Source: Bacillus sp. 2205SS5-2
Lineage (GTDB): Bacteria; Bacillota; Bacilli; Bacillales; Bacillaceae_K
Direction: 5' to 3'
Length of the DNA stretch: 63,977 nucleotides
Assembly: GCF_037024155.1 (NCBI RefSeq)
Contig: NZ_JAYKTS010000023.1
Location: 1 to 63,977 of the forward strand
The notes below the pieces were generated by a model. It was not told where the DNA came from, ran no database searches, and worked only from the letters and a program-made list of their open reading frames with translations. Position 1 is the first letter of the stretch. The number at the start of each line of letters is the position of its first letter. Below, piece by piece: positions 14,954-24,698 of this stretch. Both the position numbers and the translations under genes were made by a program.

Positions 14954-16206
14954 AGCAATTAAGATTATCTAGGTCACTAGAATTAAAACGTCAAGAATTA
15001 AAGTCATATAATGAACGAGAAGCAGAAATCCAGAAGCGCAGTGAAGAGGTAAAAATCGGACTCGAAGATGCTGAGAGCGATGAGGATTTTAAATTATTGG
15101 ACGAGGAAATTGAAAAACTTGAAAAAGAAAATGATGATTTACAATCCTCTCGAAACTCGTTGCAATCTGAAGTTGAAAAGTTAGAAGAAGAGTTAGAAGA
15201 AGTGAACGAAAGAAGTATCAAACAAAAACAAACGCAAAAACGTGAAAAGGGAGCTGCTGAAATCATGAATCGATTACAAGTGAGAGAGTTATACAAATCA
15301 GGAGAGTATTATGAGCGTGGAGAAGTTAAGGAATTTTATGATAAGTTTAAGAATTTACGAGCAGTATCAGGGGCTGAGTTGACAATTCCTGATGTAGTAG
15401 TTAATCGCATTATGGACATCATGGGAGATTTTACCACGCTGTATCCATTAGTTGACAAGATCCAAGTAACAGGCACTACTCGTATTTTAGTTGACACAGA
15501 TACTACTGCAGCAACGTGGATGGAGCAAAATGCAACTTTGCCTGCTAGCGATGTTGGCACAGTAACAAAAGTTGATTTTGATGGATTTAAAGTTGGTAAA
15601 GTTACTTTTGTAGACAATTATTTGTTACAAGATTCCATTATTAATTTGGATGCATACGTAACAAAGAAAATTGCTCGAGCGATTGCGAAAGCATTAGACC
15701 TCGCTATTGTGAAAGGTACCGGAGCGGCCAATAAACAACCTGATGGTGTTATTCCTCAATTGCCGCCTGAAAATAATGTCACCGTTGATGCGGATGCAGA
15801 TTTAATTAAGAATCTTGTTAAACAAATTGGTTTAATTGATACTGGTGAAGACAGTGTGGGAGAAATCGTATCAGTAATGCATCGTAAAACATTTTACAAT
15901 CGTTTATTAGAATTTTCGATCCAAGTTAACGCTCAAGGGAATGTGGTTGGCAAATTGCCAAATTTACAAAATCCTGATTTATTAGGACTACGTGTTGTTT
16001 TTAATAACAACCTAGCAGAAGATGAAGTATTGTTCGGTGAGTTTTCTCAATATACGTTGATTGAGCGTGAGAGTATCACTATTGATAATTCGGAACATGT
16101 AAAATTTGTTGAGGATCAAATGGCATTTAGAGGAAAAGGTCGATTTGATGGGAAGCCAGTTAAACCTGATGCATTTGCACTAGTAACTATACAAGACGTG
16201 GCTTAA
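14947..16206 (+). CDS. Major capsid protein, HK97 fold
   Basis: 419 residues. Residues 1-100 are a charged coiled coil (the delta/scaffold domain), followed by the mature coat beginning near AEIMNRLQVRELY. The section SGAELTIPDVVVNRIM, TTAATWMEQNATLPASD and FDNYLL-like strands are typical of HK97 coat proteins. The delta domain should be removed by the upstream protease. A terminator follows, common after the most highly expressed head gene. Confidence 0.95.
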   Translation: MLKQLRLSRSLELKRQELKSYNEREAEIQKRSEEVKIGLEDAESDEDFKLLDEEIEKLEKENDDLQSSRNSLQSEVEKLEEELEEVNERSIKQKQTQKREKGAAEIMNRLQVRELYKSGEYYERGEVKEFYDKFKNLRAVSGAELTIPDVVVNRIMDIMGDFTTLYPLVDKIQVTGTTRILVDTDTTAATWMEQNATLPASDVGTVTKVDFDGFKVGKVTFVDNYLLQDSIINLDAYVTKKIARAIAKALDLAIVKGTGAANKQPDGVIPQLPPENNVTVDADADLIKNLVKQIGLIDTGEDSVGEIVSVMHRKTFYNRLLEFSIQVNAQGNVVGKLPNLQNPDLLGLRVVFNNNLAEDEVLFGEFSQYTLIERESITIDNSEHVKFVEDQMAFRGKGRFDGKPVKPDAFALVTIQDVA

Positions 16207-16223
16207 TACATACATAGGAAAAG

Positions 16224-16263
16224 AAAGGTGGATGCAACTATTTTGACATCCGCCTTTTTATTT
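16224..16263 (+). terminator. Terminator after the capsid gene
   Basis: AAAGGTGGATG (16224-16234) pairs with CATCCGCCTTT (16247-16257), followed by TTTATTTT. It probably reduces rather than stops transcription into the connector genes. Confidence 0.8.
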
Positions 16264-16283
16264 TGTAGTAAGGTGGTGAATCT

Positions 16284-16553
16284 ATGTTATTAAACTTACT
16301 TAAAATGGACTTGGGGATTACTCATCATTTAAGGGACGAATATTTTGTTAAACTACTGGACAGTTGTAGAGCAGAAATTGAACGAAAGGGCATCGTTTTA
16401 GATGAACTAAACGACATTGAAGATGCAATTTTAATTGCTGACTATGCTGCATGGAGTTATAGAAAAAGAACAGAAGACTTGCCTTTATCTAGGAACATCC
16501 AGCACAGGATTCGCAATCGTATCTTAAAAGAAAGGGCGAAAGATAGTGGATGA
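16284..16553 (+). CDS. Head-tail connector, gp6-like
   Basis: 89 residues with AAGGTGGTGA upstream. The sequence MLLNLLKMDLGITHHLRDEY, ...EDAILIADYAAWSYRKR fits the gp6-like DNA-packaging/connector family (a helical adaptor ring bound under the portal). Followed by the closure protein with an 8-base overlap. Confidence 0.85.
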   Translation: MLLNLLKMDLGITHHLRDEYFVKLLDSCRAEIERKGIVLDELNDIEDAILIADYAAWSYRKRTEDLPLSRNIQHRIRNRILKERAKDSG

Positions 16554-16851
16554 TTTTTTAGAATTTATCACCATTACTGAAGAAGAGAATCGCAGAGGCA
16601 CAATGATAAAAACTAACAAATATAGACAAGTTTTCGCAGATAAAAAATCGATAAGGCAATCAGAATTTTACCAAGCTCGAGCTTCCGAACTCAAACCTGA
16701 AATCATGTTTGAAGTGTGGAGCCTAGACTACAAAAATGAAGAAAAACTAAAGTTTAAAAATGAGGAATATAAGGTGATTCGTACATACGAAAAAGATAAT
16801 GAAAAAACAGAAATAGTTGCTACTAGAGTCGCTCGAAATGAGGTGGTTTAA
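16546..16851 (+). CDS. Head closure protein, head-tail adaptor
   Basis: 101 residues from GTG 16546 within the previous gene. The pattern MFEVWSLDYKNEEKLKFKNE, YKVIRTYEKDNEKTEIVATR is that of the phage head-tail adaptor family (SPP1 gp16 type). It seals the connector after packaging. Its stop overlaps the next start by one base. Confidence 0.8.
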   Translation: MDDFLEFITITEEENRRGTMIKTNKYRQVFADKKSIRQSEFYQARASELKPEIMFEVWSLDYKNEEKLKFKNEEYKVIRTYEKDNEKTEIVATRVARNEVV

Positions 16852-17273
16852 TGGGATTACCAAGTCCGGTCAAGATTAAGAAAAATGGTGTTGAGTATGT
16901 TTCGAGTGTGGACAGAGTACAATACACTCTTGCAGAACTTGTTAGGGGAGCGTTAAGAGATACGGGCAAGTTAGTTACAAAACGTTTTAGAAGCGATGTG
17001 CACAGGAGAACAGGAAGACTTGCAAAAAACACACAATACTGGGTGAGGCGAAAAAGTGGAGATTTGCAAATTGGATTTAAACCTGGAGGGTTTTATGGAA
17101 TGTACCAAGAGTTTGGTAGTTCTAAAACGCAAAAATTAGGATTACTGAAAAAAGCAGTTAATGAAAACATCGATGAAATTAGGAGAATACAAGGGAAATA
17201 TTTATCCGCAATTGACGATGAAAATAGAGCATTAGGATTAATTGATGAGTCGGAAGTGATTTCTGATGATTGA
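16851..17273 (+). CDS. HK97 gp10-like tail component
   Basis: 140 residues. The segment VHRRTGRLAKNTQYWVRRKS... and YGMYQEFGSSKT is the hallmark of the HK97 gp10 family, a head-tail joining protein. It overlaps the following gene by 8 bases, as in the standard order connector, closure, gp10, tail terminator. Confidence 0.87.
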   Translation: MGLPSPVKIKKNGVEYVSSVDRVQYTLAELVRGALRDTGKLVTKRFRSDVHRRTGRLAKNTQYWVRRKSGDLQIGFKPGGFYGMYQEFGSSKTQKLGLLKKAVNENIDEIRRIQGKYLSAIDDENRALGLIDESEVISDD

Positions 17274-17664
17274 GATTACTGAAATCACGAGAGATTTTTT
17301 GAAAACCATTCATCCTAGAGTCTATTTTTCTTTGAAGTCTAATAATGCAAAATATCCCTTTATCACATTTGAAATAAACGATGTTACACCTCACAGCGAG
17401 TCTTTAGATTTTTATTCGATCGATGTTGATGTTTGGGATTTACCTCTCAACAACGATGACTTGCCAGTGGACAATTTAAATAAACAAATAAATGGAAATG
17501 GAGATATTGTTTCTCCAACAGGATTAAATCGGAAAACTCTTAACAACGAGAGCGCCACCGTGACGTATGCACTGGACAGAACAATTCCTCTCGATGAAGA
17601 GGGCACGGGTATCAAAAGAAGAAAAAACGTCTACCATGCTAGACTTTTTGAAAGGGGAAATTAA
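17266..17664 (+). CDS. Tail terminator protein
   Basis: 132 residues. The sequence KTIHPRVYFSLKSNNAKYPF, ITFEIND, DVDVWD fits tail terminator/completion proteins (SPP1 gp17-like, DUF3168-type fold). It caps the tail tube and joins it to the head. The call is supported by its position between gp10 and the major tail protein. Confidence 0.75.
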   Translation: MIEITEITRDFLKTIHPRVYFSLKSNNAKYPFITFEINDVTPHSESLDFYSIDVDVWDLPLNNDDLPVDNLNKQINGNGDIVSPTGLNRKTLNNESATVTYALDRTIPLDEEGTGIKRRKNVYHARLFERGN

Positions 17665-17665
17665 A

Positions 17666-18211
17666 ATGGGGAATCCATTATCACAAGAGCAAATTGATAA
17701 CATCCAAATAGATTATGCAATTGTTTTTGCCAACTATGGTGAAGTTGACCAGGAGAAAATCGGGCCAACAAAAGGCGGAGCAGAATTTTCTGCAACCAAA
17801 AATATTTACGACATCGAATATGATGGAAAAATGGGAAAAACGAAGGGGATGCAAAACGTAGACGAAATTAATGCCTCTTTAAAATTTAGCGTTTTAGATA
17901 CGCAGCTTAAAACGCTAGAAATGGTGTTAGCTTCCCAAGCGGAATTCGATGAAGGCACCGGTAAAATTTCCAACAATCAAGGTGGAATCATTGACTCTTC
18001 AAAATATCTAAAAAATCTGACAATGTTTGCTAAAACTGTAAATGGAAAATTTAAGAAAATAACTCTTTTTAACGCTATGAATGAAAGTGATTTTGTTTTA
18101 GGCGCAAAGCCAAAAGTTGAAGGTGAGATACCCATTGAGGTGTTCGCCCACCATGATCCAATAGTCATGGGTGATATTTATGACATCCAAGATGTCGATG
18201 CGATTGCTTAA
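17666..18211 (+). CDS. Major tail protein
   Basis: 181 residues from ATG 17666 (AAAGGGG upstream; the frame is open further upstream but without a site). Beta-rich with TKGGAEFSATKNIYDIEYDG and FVLGAKPKVEGEIPIEVFAH. Fits the tail tube proteins of Gram-positive siphophages. Followed by a strong terminator, as expected for a major structural gene. Confidence 0.85.
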   Translation: MGNPLSQEQIDNIQIDYAIVFANYGEVDQEKIGPTKGGAEFSATKNIYDIEYDGKMGKTKGMQNVDEINASLKFSVLDTQLKTLEMVLASQAEFDEGTGKISNNQGGIIDSSKYLKNLTMFAKTVNGKFKKITLFNAMNESDFVLGAKPKVEGEIPIEVFAHHDPIVMGDIYDIQDVDAIA

Positions 18212-18216
18212 TTGGT

Positions 18217-18245
18217 GACAGAGATTAAAAATCTCTGTCTTTTTA
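18217..18245 (+). terminator. Terminator after the major tail gene
   Basis: GACAGAGAT pairs with ATCTCTGTC, followed by TTTTT. Confidence 0.9.
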
Positions 18246-18264
18246 TTTTGAGGAGGAAATTATA

Positions 18265-18597
18265 ATGAAAAAGTTTGAATCGGAACAAATATTTGACATG
18301 TTGCCGTACGCTGTTGAAATCTATGAAAAAGTTGATTTAGACAGCTATGCGGAAAAATTAAAAAAGAAATATAAAAATAAAAAAGTTAGTCAAGACAAAA
18401 TTTTCTGGGAAGTGTTGATGCACATTTTAAAAAATTCTCAAAAAGTTAAAGACGATTTCTTTTCGGTGTTGGCCATTGCTCAAGGGATAACTTTAAATGA
18501 AGCAAAAAAGAAGCCAATTAAAGAAAGTTTCGAGACATTTAAAGCAATCATTGAAGATAACGATCTAATGGGTTTTTTAAAAGCATCAGTGGAATAG
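18265..18597 (+). CDS. Tail assembly chaperone gpG
   Basis: 110 residues with GAGGAGG upstream. Helical protein (MKKFESEQIFDMLPYAVEIY...) at the standard place between major tail protein and tape measure. Near its end is the slippery T-TTA-AAA at 18576-18582, which lets a fraction of ribosomes slip back one base and make the longer gpGT. gpG coats the tape measure during tail assembly. Confidence 0.85.
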   Translation: MKKFESEQIFDMLPYAVEIYEKVDLDSYAEKLKKKYKNKKVSQDKIFWEVLMHILKNSQKVKDDFFSVLAIAQGITLNEAKKKPIKESFETFKAIIEDNDLMGFLKASVE

Positions 18598-18920
18598 GAT
18601 ATGAGGAGACTCTGATTTTATTCCACACTCATTATCATTATGAGATGTTAAAAAGAACACCTGTAAAACGCTTAAATAAGTTGCTACAAAAAGCACAAGA
18701 AAAAGAAAATGAAAAATTAATTTTAGAGCTGTGGGTGCGCCTCTATCCTCCGATGATGAAGAAGGAACTTGAGTTTGTGTCATTTTTGGATTTTAAAGAA
18801 AAAGTCAGCAAGCCTGCTCAAAAAGTCACTGATAAATCCCACAAAGAAATTGAGGACGAATTACTAAAAATTATCGAAAATCATGAGAAGAAAGGCGGTG
18901 ATAGAAATGGAAATCTTTAA
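18265..18920 (+). CDS. Tail assembly chaperone gpGT, -1 frameshift product
   Basis: About 218 residues, made by a -1 shift at T-TTA-AAA (18576-18582). After the slip the frame reads FKSISGIGYEETLILFHTHY... with no stop back to the slip site, then the T domain (MLKRTPVKRLNKLLQKAQEK) to 18920. The gpG/gpGT pair recruits tail tube protein to the tape measure. The frame after the slip lacks its own ribosome binding site, which supports frameshift expression. Confidence 0.85.
18576..18582 (+). other. Programmed -1 frameshift site
   Basis: T-TTA-AAA in the zero frame of gpG (codons TTA 18577 and AAA 18580). A second possible heptamer, T-TTT-TTA, ends at 18579. The zero-frame stop TAG is 15 bases downstream. 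Confidence 0.8.
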
Positions 18921-20976
18921 GTTGTTCGGCTCAATATTTATAGACAACGAAAAAGCCAATGATAGCATCGCCAAAACAGATAAAAAAGGTAGAGGGTTGG
19001 TTGGCACTTTTGGACAAACTGTCAAATCTGCAGCAAAAGTAGGAGTGGCAATTTCTGGAGCGGCTGTTCTTGCTGGTGGAGCGGTGACAGCATTAGCGAC
19101 AAAAACAGGAGATTATGCGGATAGAATTCTCGACCTAAACTCCATCACTGGAATGTCAACCGATGCCATACAAGAATGGCAGTATGTTGCCGGGCAAGCT
19201 GGGGTGGATATAGAGGCAGTTACAAAAGCTCAAGAAAAATTAACAAAACAAATGAACATTCTCGAAGAAGGCACAGGAAAACAATCAGAAGCGTTGGCTG
19301 GGTTGGGGTTGAGCTATCAAGACTTGCAAAGTTTATCACCTGATGAGCAGATTGACAGCATAATCAAAAGTTTGAGTGGAGTTGAAGATCCAGCGGAAAG
19401 AGCAAGGTACGGAACGGATTTATTAGGGAGTTCCTGGAGTGAAATAGCTCCAATTGTCTCAATGGGAGCTAATGCCATTGAAGATGCAAAGGGAAAAGCT
19501 AATGATTTGGGAACTGTTTTAAGTAATGACGCCTTAAACAACGCAAATAATTTTCGCATGGCGATGGAAGACCTTAAATCAACTCTTGGTGGAGCTGCGA
19601 TGCAAATAGGCTCGAAAGTTGCGCCATTGTTGACTAATACATTAATTCCAGCCTTTCAAACGGCTTTGCCATATGTCATTGATTTTACTTCTGGATTGGT
19701 AGATGGTATTGGAAAAGGAATTGAATGGATTTCTAAAGCATCGGAAAAAGTTAAAACTTGGATTGAAAATAACAAAGAAACACTAAATAATGTAAAGTCA
19801 ACAATCATGGACGCAATCGGGTTTGTAAAAGAATATATCGCTGGATACATTCAGTATATAAGCGACTTATTTTCTGGTGGGGGGAATCTAGGGGAAACCT
19901 TCATGAAAATCTTCACTACAATAAAGTCAACGGCCATTCCTATATTGCAAGATGCAATTTCCTTTATTATGGAAATTGTTGGTCAACTCCAGCAATTTTG
20001 GACGGAAAATGGAGACCAAATTGTCCAAGCCGTCCAAAATGCGTTTTCGTTGATTGCTAGTATTATAGAGTTTGTGATGCCTGCCATTGAGCTGATTATC
20101 AGAATGGTGTGGGGGAACATAAAAGGCATCATTTCTGGTGCGATAGATGTCATCATGGGAGCCATCAAGATATTTTCCGGTTTGTTTACAGGTGACTTTT
20201 CTAAAATGTGGGAAGGGATCAAGCAAATGTTTTCTGGCGCAATAGAATTTGTCTGGAATTTGATAAATCTAATGATGTTTGGTCGGATTTTTGGTGGAAT
20301 TAAATCGTTTATCACGAAAGGAATCGGTCAGTTTAAATCTTTTTTCACAAAGACCAAGAATATTTTTAAGAATTTAGACACTAGTGTTGTTGGCATTGTT
20401 AAAGGGCTTTGGTCAAAAGTGACTGGATTTTTTGATGACATTGCAAAAGGTGGAAAAAGTAAGTTTTCTGATTTGCTTACATCTGCAAAATCTAAGTTTA
20501 ACTCGATTAGAGACTCAATTGTAAACCCGATCTTAAAAGCAAAGAACCAAGTGAAAGGTTTTATTGATGACATTAGGGGATTCTTTAGCAGATTAAAATT
20601 ATCCCTACCAAACATCAAGATGCCACATTTTAAAGTAAAAAACTGGTCATGGAATCCCAAGGATTGGATCAAATCACCTCCAAGTTTGGGAGTCGAATGG
20701 TATGCAAAAGGCACTGAGTCAGCAAAAGGAGGATGGGCTGTTATTGGGGAGCATGGCCCCGAGCTAATGAAAGTGGAACAGGGTGCGAAAGTGAAGACAG
20801 CAGCTCAATCAAGAGGCATCTTAGATAAAAATAACGATGAAACACAGCGTCCTGTAATTATAAAACTAGTTTTAGACGGTCAAGAATGGATTACTAAGAA
20901 TTTTGGAGTCATTAAAGATTTGCTAGATGATGATCTAGAAATTGAATTATTATCGGAGGGGGTGAAGGAGGGATGA
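18907..20976 (+). CDS. Tail tape measure protein
   Basis: 689 residues from ATG 18907 (AAAGGCGGTGA upstream). It opens with the typical FKLFGSIFIDNEKANDSIAK, has an Ala/Gly-rich membrane-like segment near residues 35-60, long helices, several hydrophobic stretches, and the C-terminal motif GWAVIGEHGPELMKVEQGAK found in many tape measures. It sets tail length; at about 0.15 nm per residue this predicts roughly 100 nm. No peptidase domain was noticed. Confidence 0.93.
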   Translation: MEIFKLFGSIFIDNEKANDSIAKTDKKGRGLVGTFGQTVKSAAKVGVAISGAAVLAGGAVTALATKTGDYADRILDLNSITGMSTDAIQEWQYVAGQAGVDIEAVTKAQEKLTKQMNILEEGTGKQSEALAGLGLSYQDLQSLSPDEQIDSIIKSLSGVEDPAERARYGTDLLGSSWSEIAPIVSMGANAIEDAKGKANDLGTVLSNDALNNANNFRMAMEDLKSTLGGAAMQIGSKVAPLLTNTLIPAFQTALPYVIDFTSGLVDGIGKGIEWISKASEKVKTWIENNKETLNNVKSTIMDAIGFVKEYIAGYIQYISDLFSGGGNLGETFMKIFTTIKSTAIPILQDAISFIMEIVGQLQQFWTENGDQIVQAVQNAFSLIASIIEFVMPAIELIIRMVWGNIKGIISGAIDVIMGAIKIFSGLFTGDFSKMWEGIKQMFSGAIEFVWNLINLMMFGRIFGGIKSFITKGIGQFKSFFTKTKNIFKNLDTSVVGIVKGLWSKVTGFFDDIAKGGKSKFSDLLTSAKSKFNSIRDSIVNPILKAKNQVKGFIDDIRGFFSRLKLSLPNIKMPHFKVKNWSWNPKDWIKSPPSLGVEWYAKGTESAKGGWAVIGEHGPELMKVEQGAKVKTAAQSRGILDKNNDETQRPVIIKLVLDGQEWITKNFGVIKDLLDDDLEIELLSEGVKEG

Positions 20977-21719
20977 CGCCATTTAATTTTACTGTCGAAG
21001 ACAAGCAAGGAAAACGAACTAGCATGTACGATTTAGGAGTTTTGGTGCTATCATTGCAGTTACCTTCACCTACAGTCTCATTTGACACAGAAAGAGCAGA
21101 AGGCTCAGATGGAGAGTATGTTTTGAGCTCAAATTATAATCCACGGCCATTAAATGCAAAGTGTTTTGTTGATGTTCGTAAAAATGATCATTTACTTATA
21201 CGAAGTAAGTTATTCAAACTCTTTCCCAAAAAGGAAGAGTTTTTTATTTTACCTGATAATCAACCAGACATTAGGTGGAAAGTGAGACTGTCATCTGATT
21301 TTACTGTTGACCCAAACTCTGGAATGTTTTCATTGAATTTTACTATTCCAAAAGTCTTTGCTGAGTCGAGAAATGAAATTAAGGTGACCAAATCAACCTC
21401 CTCATTTCCAGTTTACAATTATGGTGATATGGCTATCGACCCAACAGAGCATGATTTAAAAATAGTGTTTAAAGGCGATGTCTCAAGTCAGTTGTCGATA
21501 AAAAACGAAACTAATGGCGATGAATGGATTTACACAGGTAGCGCCACCGCAACTGATGAAATTGTCATTGATAAAATAAGATGCACTAAAAATCTGCTCT
21601 CTATTTATCGAGAGACAAATAGAAAAATAATTAGACTTGATGAAGGTGGAAATGATTTTTCCATATCCGGAGCAACAAACTATACAATTACATTTTTGTA
21701 CAGGCATTTGCATTATTAG
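20973..21719 (+). CDS. Distal tail protein (Dit)
   Basis: 248 residues; the ATG overlaps the tape-measure stop. The N-terminal strands (LGVLVLSLQLPSPTVSFDTE, GSDGEYVLSSNYNPRPL) match the siphophage tail family of Dit proteins, which form the hub ring joining tube and tip. The C-terminal part is a beta-sandwich of the galectin-like type expected for Dit. Confidence 0.87.
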   Translation: MTPFNFTVEDKQGKRTSMYDLGVLVLSLQLPSPTVSFDTERAEGSDGEYVLSSNYNPRPLNAKCFVDVRKNDHLLIRSKLFKLFPKKEEFFILPDNQPDIRWKVRLSSDFTVDPNSGMFSLNFTIPKVFAESRNEIKVTKSTSSFPVYNYGDMAIDPTEHDLKIVFKGDVSSQLSIKNETNGDEWIYTGSATATDEIVIDKIRCTKNLLSIYRETNRKIIRLDEGGNDFSISGATNYTITFLYRHLHY

Positions 21720-21730
21720 GAGGTGGATGG

Positions 21731-24313
21731 ATGGAAGTAAGTCAAAATGGAATAACTGAGAGACTGCTAGGTTTTAATAAACTAGGCCGTACTCGCAAAA
21801 TTGGGGAGAGGACGATACGTTTCTCTCTTTTTTCATGTAAAGAAAACAAACACTCTTTCGATTTAGTACAACATGAGTCAATAATTACGTTTGATGGAGA
21901 TGATTACATTGTAAAAAATCTCAAGGAAAAAGGGAAAGGGGACAGTTTTCGAAAAGATGTGGTAGCAACTCATTCATTTTTTGGATTGGTAGATGATTTT
22001 TGCTATGAAGTGCAAAGTGGCTCTTTTACACTTGTAGAAGCATTAGATTATGTATTGAATGGTACAGGATACACCTACTCTGTTGAAGGTGTGTTTTACG
22101 CTCAATCTTTTGAAAATTTTGGAGATAGTAATCGCCATTCCATGTTCGTTGAAGTGATGAAACGATATGAAGCCGAATTTGAAGTAAATGGCAATCATAT
22201 AACAATAAAGAAAAAAATTGGCCGACAAAGCGATTTCCAATTTCGATATAAGTACAACATTAAAGGGTTGTCAACATCGGGGAGCACACGTAATTTAAGT
22301 ACATATATAGAGGGGTTTGGAGAAGATGGACTCCATGTCACATACACTTCTCCCAACGCTGCAAAAATCGGTATAAAACATGCTAAGCCTATAAGAGACG
22401 AAAGGTTTACAGATGAAACAGAACTCTTAAACAAGTTGAAAACTGTTCTAGTTGATGCACCAGAAATATCATTTTCTATCGATTTTATCGACTTGAGAAA
22501 TGCGGGATTTCCTTTCGATGTGCCTGATGAGGGCGATGATGTGTTTTTGATTTATGAGCCGATGAGTCTTGATATAGAAATAAGGATTCTTGAAGTAGAT
22601 GAGGAATTTGATAAATTTGAAAAACCAATTAAAACCAAGGTGACTCTTGGGAATGTTCGTCAAAGCATGTCTTCCAAACTAGCTAGTCAGCAAAAAAAAT
22701 TGAGCAACATGACGGATGATACTGGTAAGGTTAAATTTTCGTTTTTGGATGCTCAAGTACAACGATCCACAGAAGCGCTACAATCTGCTCAGACAGAGGT
22801 TGAATTTAGTAATGGTTTAATACTTAGAGATAAAAATGATCCTAATTTACTCGTACTGTTGAATTCCAGCGGCGTAGGAATTAGTCGGAATAATGGTCAA
22901 ACTTTTACCGAGGCGATTACGTCTGAGGGCTTTAATTTATCGGCAGGGGCTATCGGATATCTACTAGCTGATTACATTCGTGGTGGCACACTTTTATTAG
23001 GTGGACTTAATAATACAAACGGAAAATTCCAAGTGCAAGATGAGCAAGGGGAGATTATTGCTGATTTAGATGCTGAGCGTGGTGGCTTTAGTGATTTGTA
23101 TGTTGCAAATCTGGATAGTCCCACCGTAGTAAAAAATGGAGGAAATGTTGGAACTTGGAACTTATATGTTGCAAGTTATAGCGTGATTAGTGGCTTTTCG
23201 CCGTCCGATGAAAACACAGGAAATGATTGGTACAGTCCACTTCGAACAATCAGTGAAGCAATGCGCAGAATCCCGACTTATTTTAGTGGAACTGTCAATA
23301 TCATCCTAGCGGGATCTTTTAATGAAGATATTAGTGTAACTGGATTTTTAGGAGATGGAACTATCAATGTGGACGGTGAGACACGGAATCCAAGCGTCAA
23401 TGGGCGAATATTTGTTGCAAAAAACACAGTGATGACACGCATTAACAATTTTACTCACTATGGTAACAATACTTACTCAAACATCCACATTGCTGATGGA
23501 GCTAAAGCACGAATTGACAGCGTAAAATCATTTGGAACAGGAAACACCTCTTTTCATCTGGATGTTAACTGGGGAGCTTTTGTCCAGGTGTTTGACAGTG
23601 AGTTTTATGATTGCAACAAGGCTATTTGCGCTCGCTATGGTGGAACAGTTATGCAACATAATAACAAAGGCCATGCAAATTCGTATGGTACGTACACCTA
23701 CAGTGGAACGGTGAAAGGGTACGGTACGTGTCCAATAGGTGATTCTGCAACTTCTGGGAATGATGCAGGAGGTATTACTGACTTTACTTTTACTCCGGAT
23801 GGAGGGTCGTATACACCTCCACCTCCACCAGAAACAACAAAGCAATGGTCTTCAAGAACAGATTCTGCTACTTATCGCCTAGACTTTAACTACTGGGATG
23901 ACGACACCTTTAACAACATGGTACTGCAAGGAAAATATGCAGGCTACGGATTATATGAAGGTTGCTGGTTTTTCGGCTCTGATGTAAAGTCATCTGTCCA
24001 AAGTAAAACAATCAAACAGATTCGATTTAAACCAACTAGATTAAATCAAGGCGGCTACTCAACGGGGGTTCAGGTGACATTTCGCACTCATAATTATGCA
24101 ACCAGGCCAAGCGGAAATCCATCTATTGGGAGTACAACAATGACAGCAAATTTTGCATGGGGAGAGTCAAAATGGATCACTTTGCCAGAATCATTCCACG
24201 ATTTATTTGAAAACGGAACTGCACAAGGAATAGCGATATACACATCAAGCACTGCCGGAGATAAATATGCAAAGTTCGATGAGAACGCAACGCTGGAAAT
24301 AACCTACTCTTAA
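21731..24313 (+). CDS. Tail-associated (Tal) protein with beta-helix and C-terminal binding domain
   Basis: 860 residues after AGGAGGTGG. Residues 1-330 fit the prophage endopeptidase tail family, the tip of the tail channel. A region at about 470-660 has repeated short strands like a right-handed beta-helix (NGRIFVAKNTVMTRINNF, GAKARIDSVKSFG). A PPPPP linker then leads to a beta-sandwich of about 150 residues starting near WSSRTDSATYRLDF, probably for carbohydrate binding. The fusion joins tip and host recognition in one chain. Confidence 0.8.
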   Translation: MEVSQNGITERLLGFNKLGRTRKIGERTIRFSLFSCKENKHSFDLVQHESIITFDGDDYIVKNLKEKGKGDSFRKDVVATHSFFGLVDDFCYEVQSGSFTLVEALDYVLNGTGYTYSVEGVFYAQSFENFGDSNRHSMFVEVMKRYEAEFEVNGNHITIKKKIGRQSDFQFRYKYNIKGLSTSGSTRNLSTYIEGFGEDGLHVTYTSPNAAKIGIKHAKPIRDERFTDETELLNKLKTVLVDAPEISFSIDFIDLRNAGFPFDVPDEGDDVFLIYEPMSLDIEIRILEVDEEFDKFEKPIKTKVTLGNVRQSMSSKLASQQKKLSNMTDDTGKVKFSFLDAQVQRSTEALQSAQTEVEFSNGLILRDKNDPNLLVLLNSSGVGISRNNGQTFTEAITSEGFNLSAGAIGYLLADYIRGGTLLLGGLNNTNGKFQVQDEQGEIIADLDAERGGFSDLYVANLDSPTVVKNGGNVGTWNLYVASYSVISGFSPSDENTGNDWYSPLRTISEAMRRIPTYFSGTVNIILAGSFNEDISVTGFLGDGTINVDGETRNPSVNGRIFVAKNTVMTRINNFTHYGNNTYSNIHIADGAKARIDSVKSFGTGNTSFHLDVNWGAFVQVFDSEFYDCNKAICARYGGTVMQHNNKGHANSYGTYTYSGTVKGYGTCPIGDSATSGNDAGGITDFTFTPDGGSYTPPPPPETTKQWSSRTDSATYRLDFNYWDDDTFNNMVLQGKYAGYGLYEGCWFFGSDVKSSVQSKTIKQIRFKPTRLNQGGYSTGVQVTFRTHNYATRPSGNPSIGSTTMTANFAWGESKWITLPESFHDLFENGTAQGIAIYTSSTAGDKYAKFDENATLEITYS

Positions 24314-24326
24314 TGAGGTGACATTG

Positions 24327-24698
24327 ATGAAACAACTGATTATTTATGATGACAACGAAAAGATATTAGACGTATTTCCAAATCTAAAAAAAGTCGAAAT
24401 AGAAGATGATAGCATCTCGTGGGAGAACGGTGGATTAACTGGTCTCAAGCGAGATTTTTTAATTGTAAATAACACTGATGATATTAAAATTGGTAAATAT
24501 TTGAGCGAGTACGCACTGCAAGAAGCAATAGATGACTTTCGATCAGAAAAAATAAAAAAAGAAGATGAGCTATTTCTGTTACAAGAAGAAAATGCTCAAC
24601 TCATAATGGATTCGATGATAAAAGATTTTGCAATAAATCAAACAGAATCAGATTATGCTGCATTAATAATGGAGCTAGTAAGGAAAGGGGTGTTGTGA
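24327..24698 (+). CDS. Tail-region protein of unknown function
   Basis: 123 residues from ATG 24327 (GAGGTGA upstream). It begins with strands (KQLIIYDDNEKILDVFPNLK) and ends in a coiled coil (ALQEAIDDFRSEKIKKEDEL). Short proteins like this often precede XkdX in Bacillus prophages and may be baseplate or tail chaperones. No function is established. Confidence 0.6.
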   Translation: MKQLIIYDDNEKILDVFPNLKKVEIEDDSISWENGGLTGLKRDFLIVNNTDDIKIGKYLSEYALQEAIDDFRSEKIKKEDELFLLQEENAQLIMDSMIKDFAINQTESDYAALIMELVRKGVL

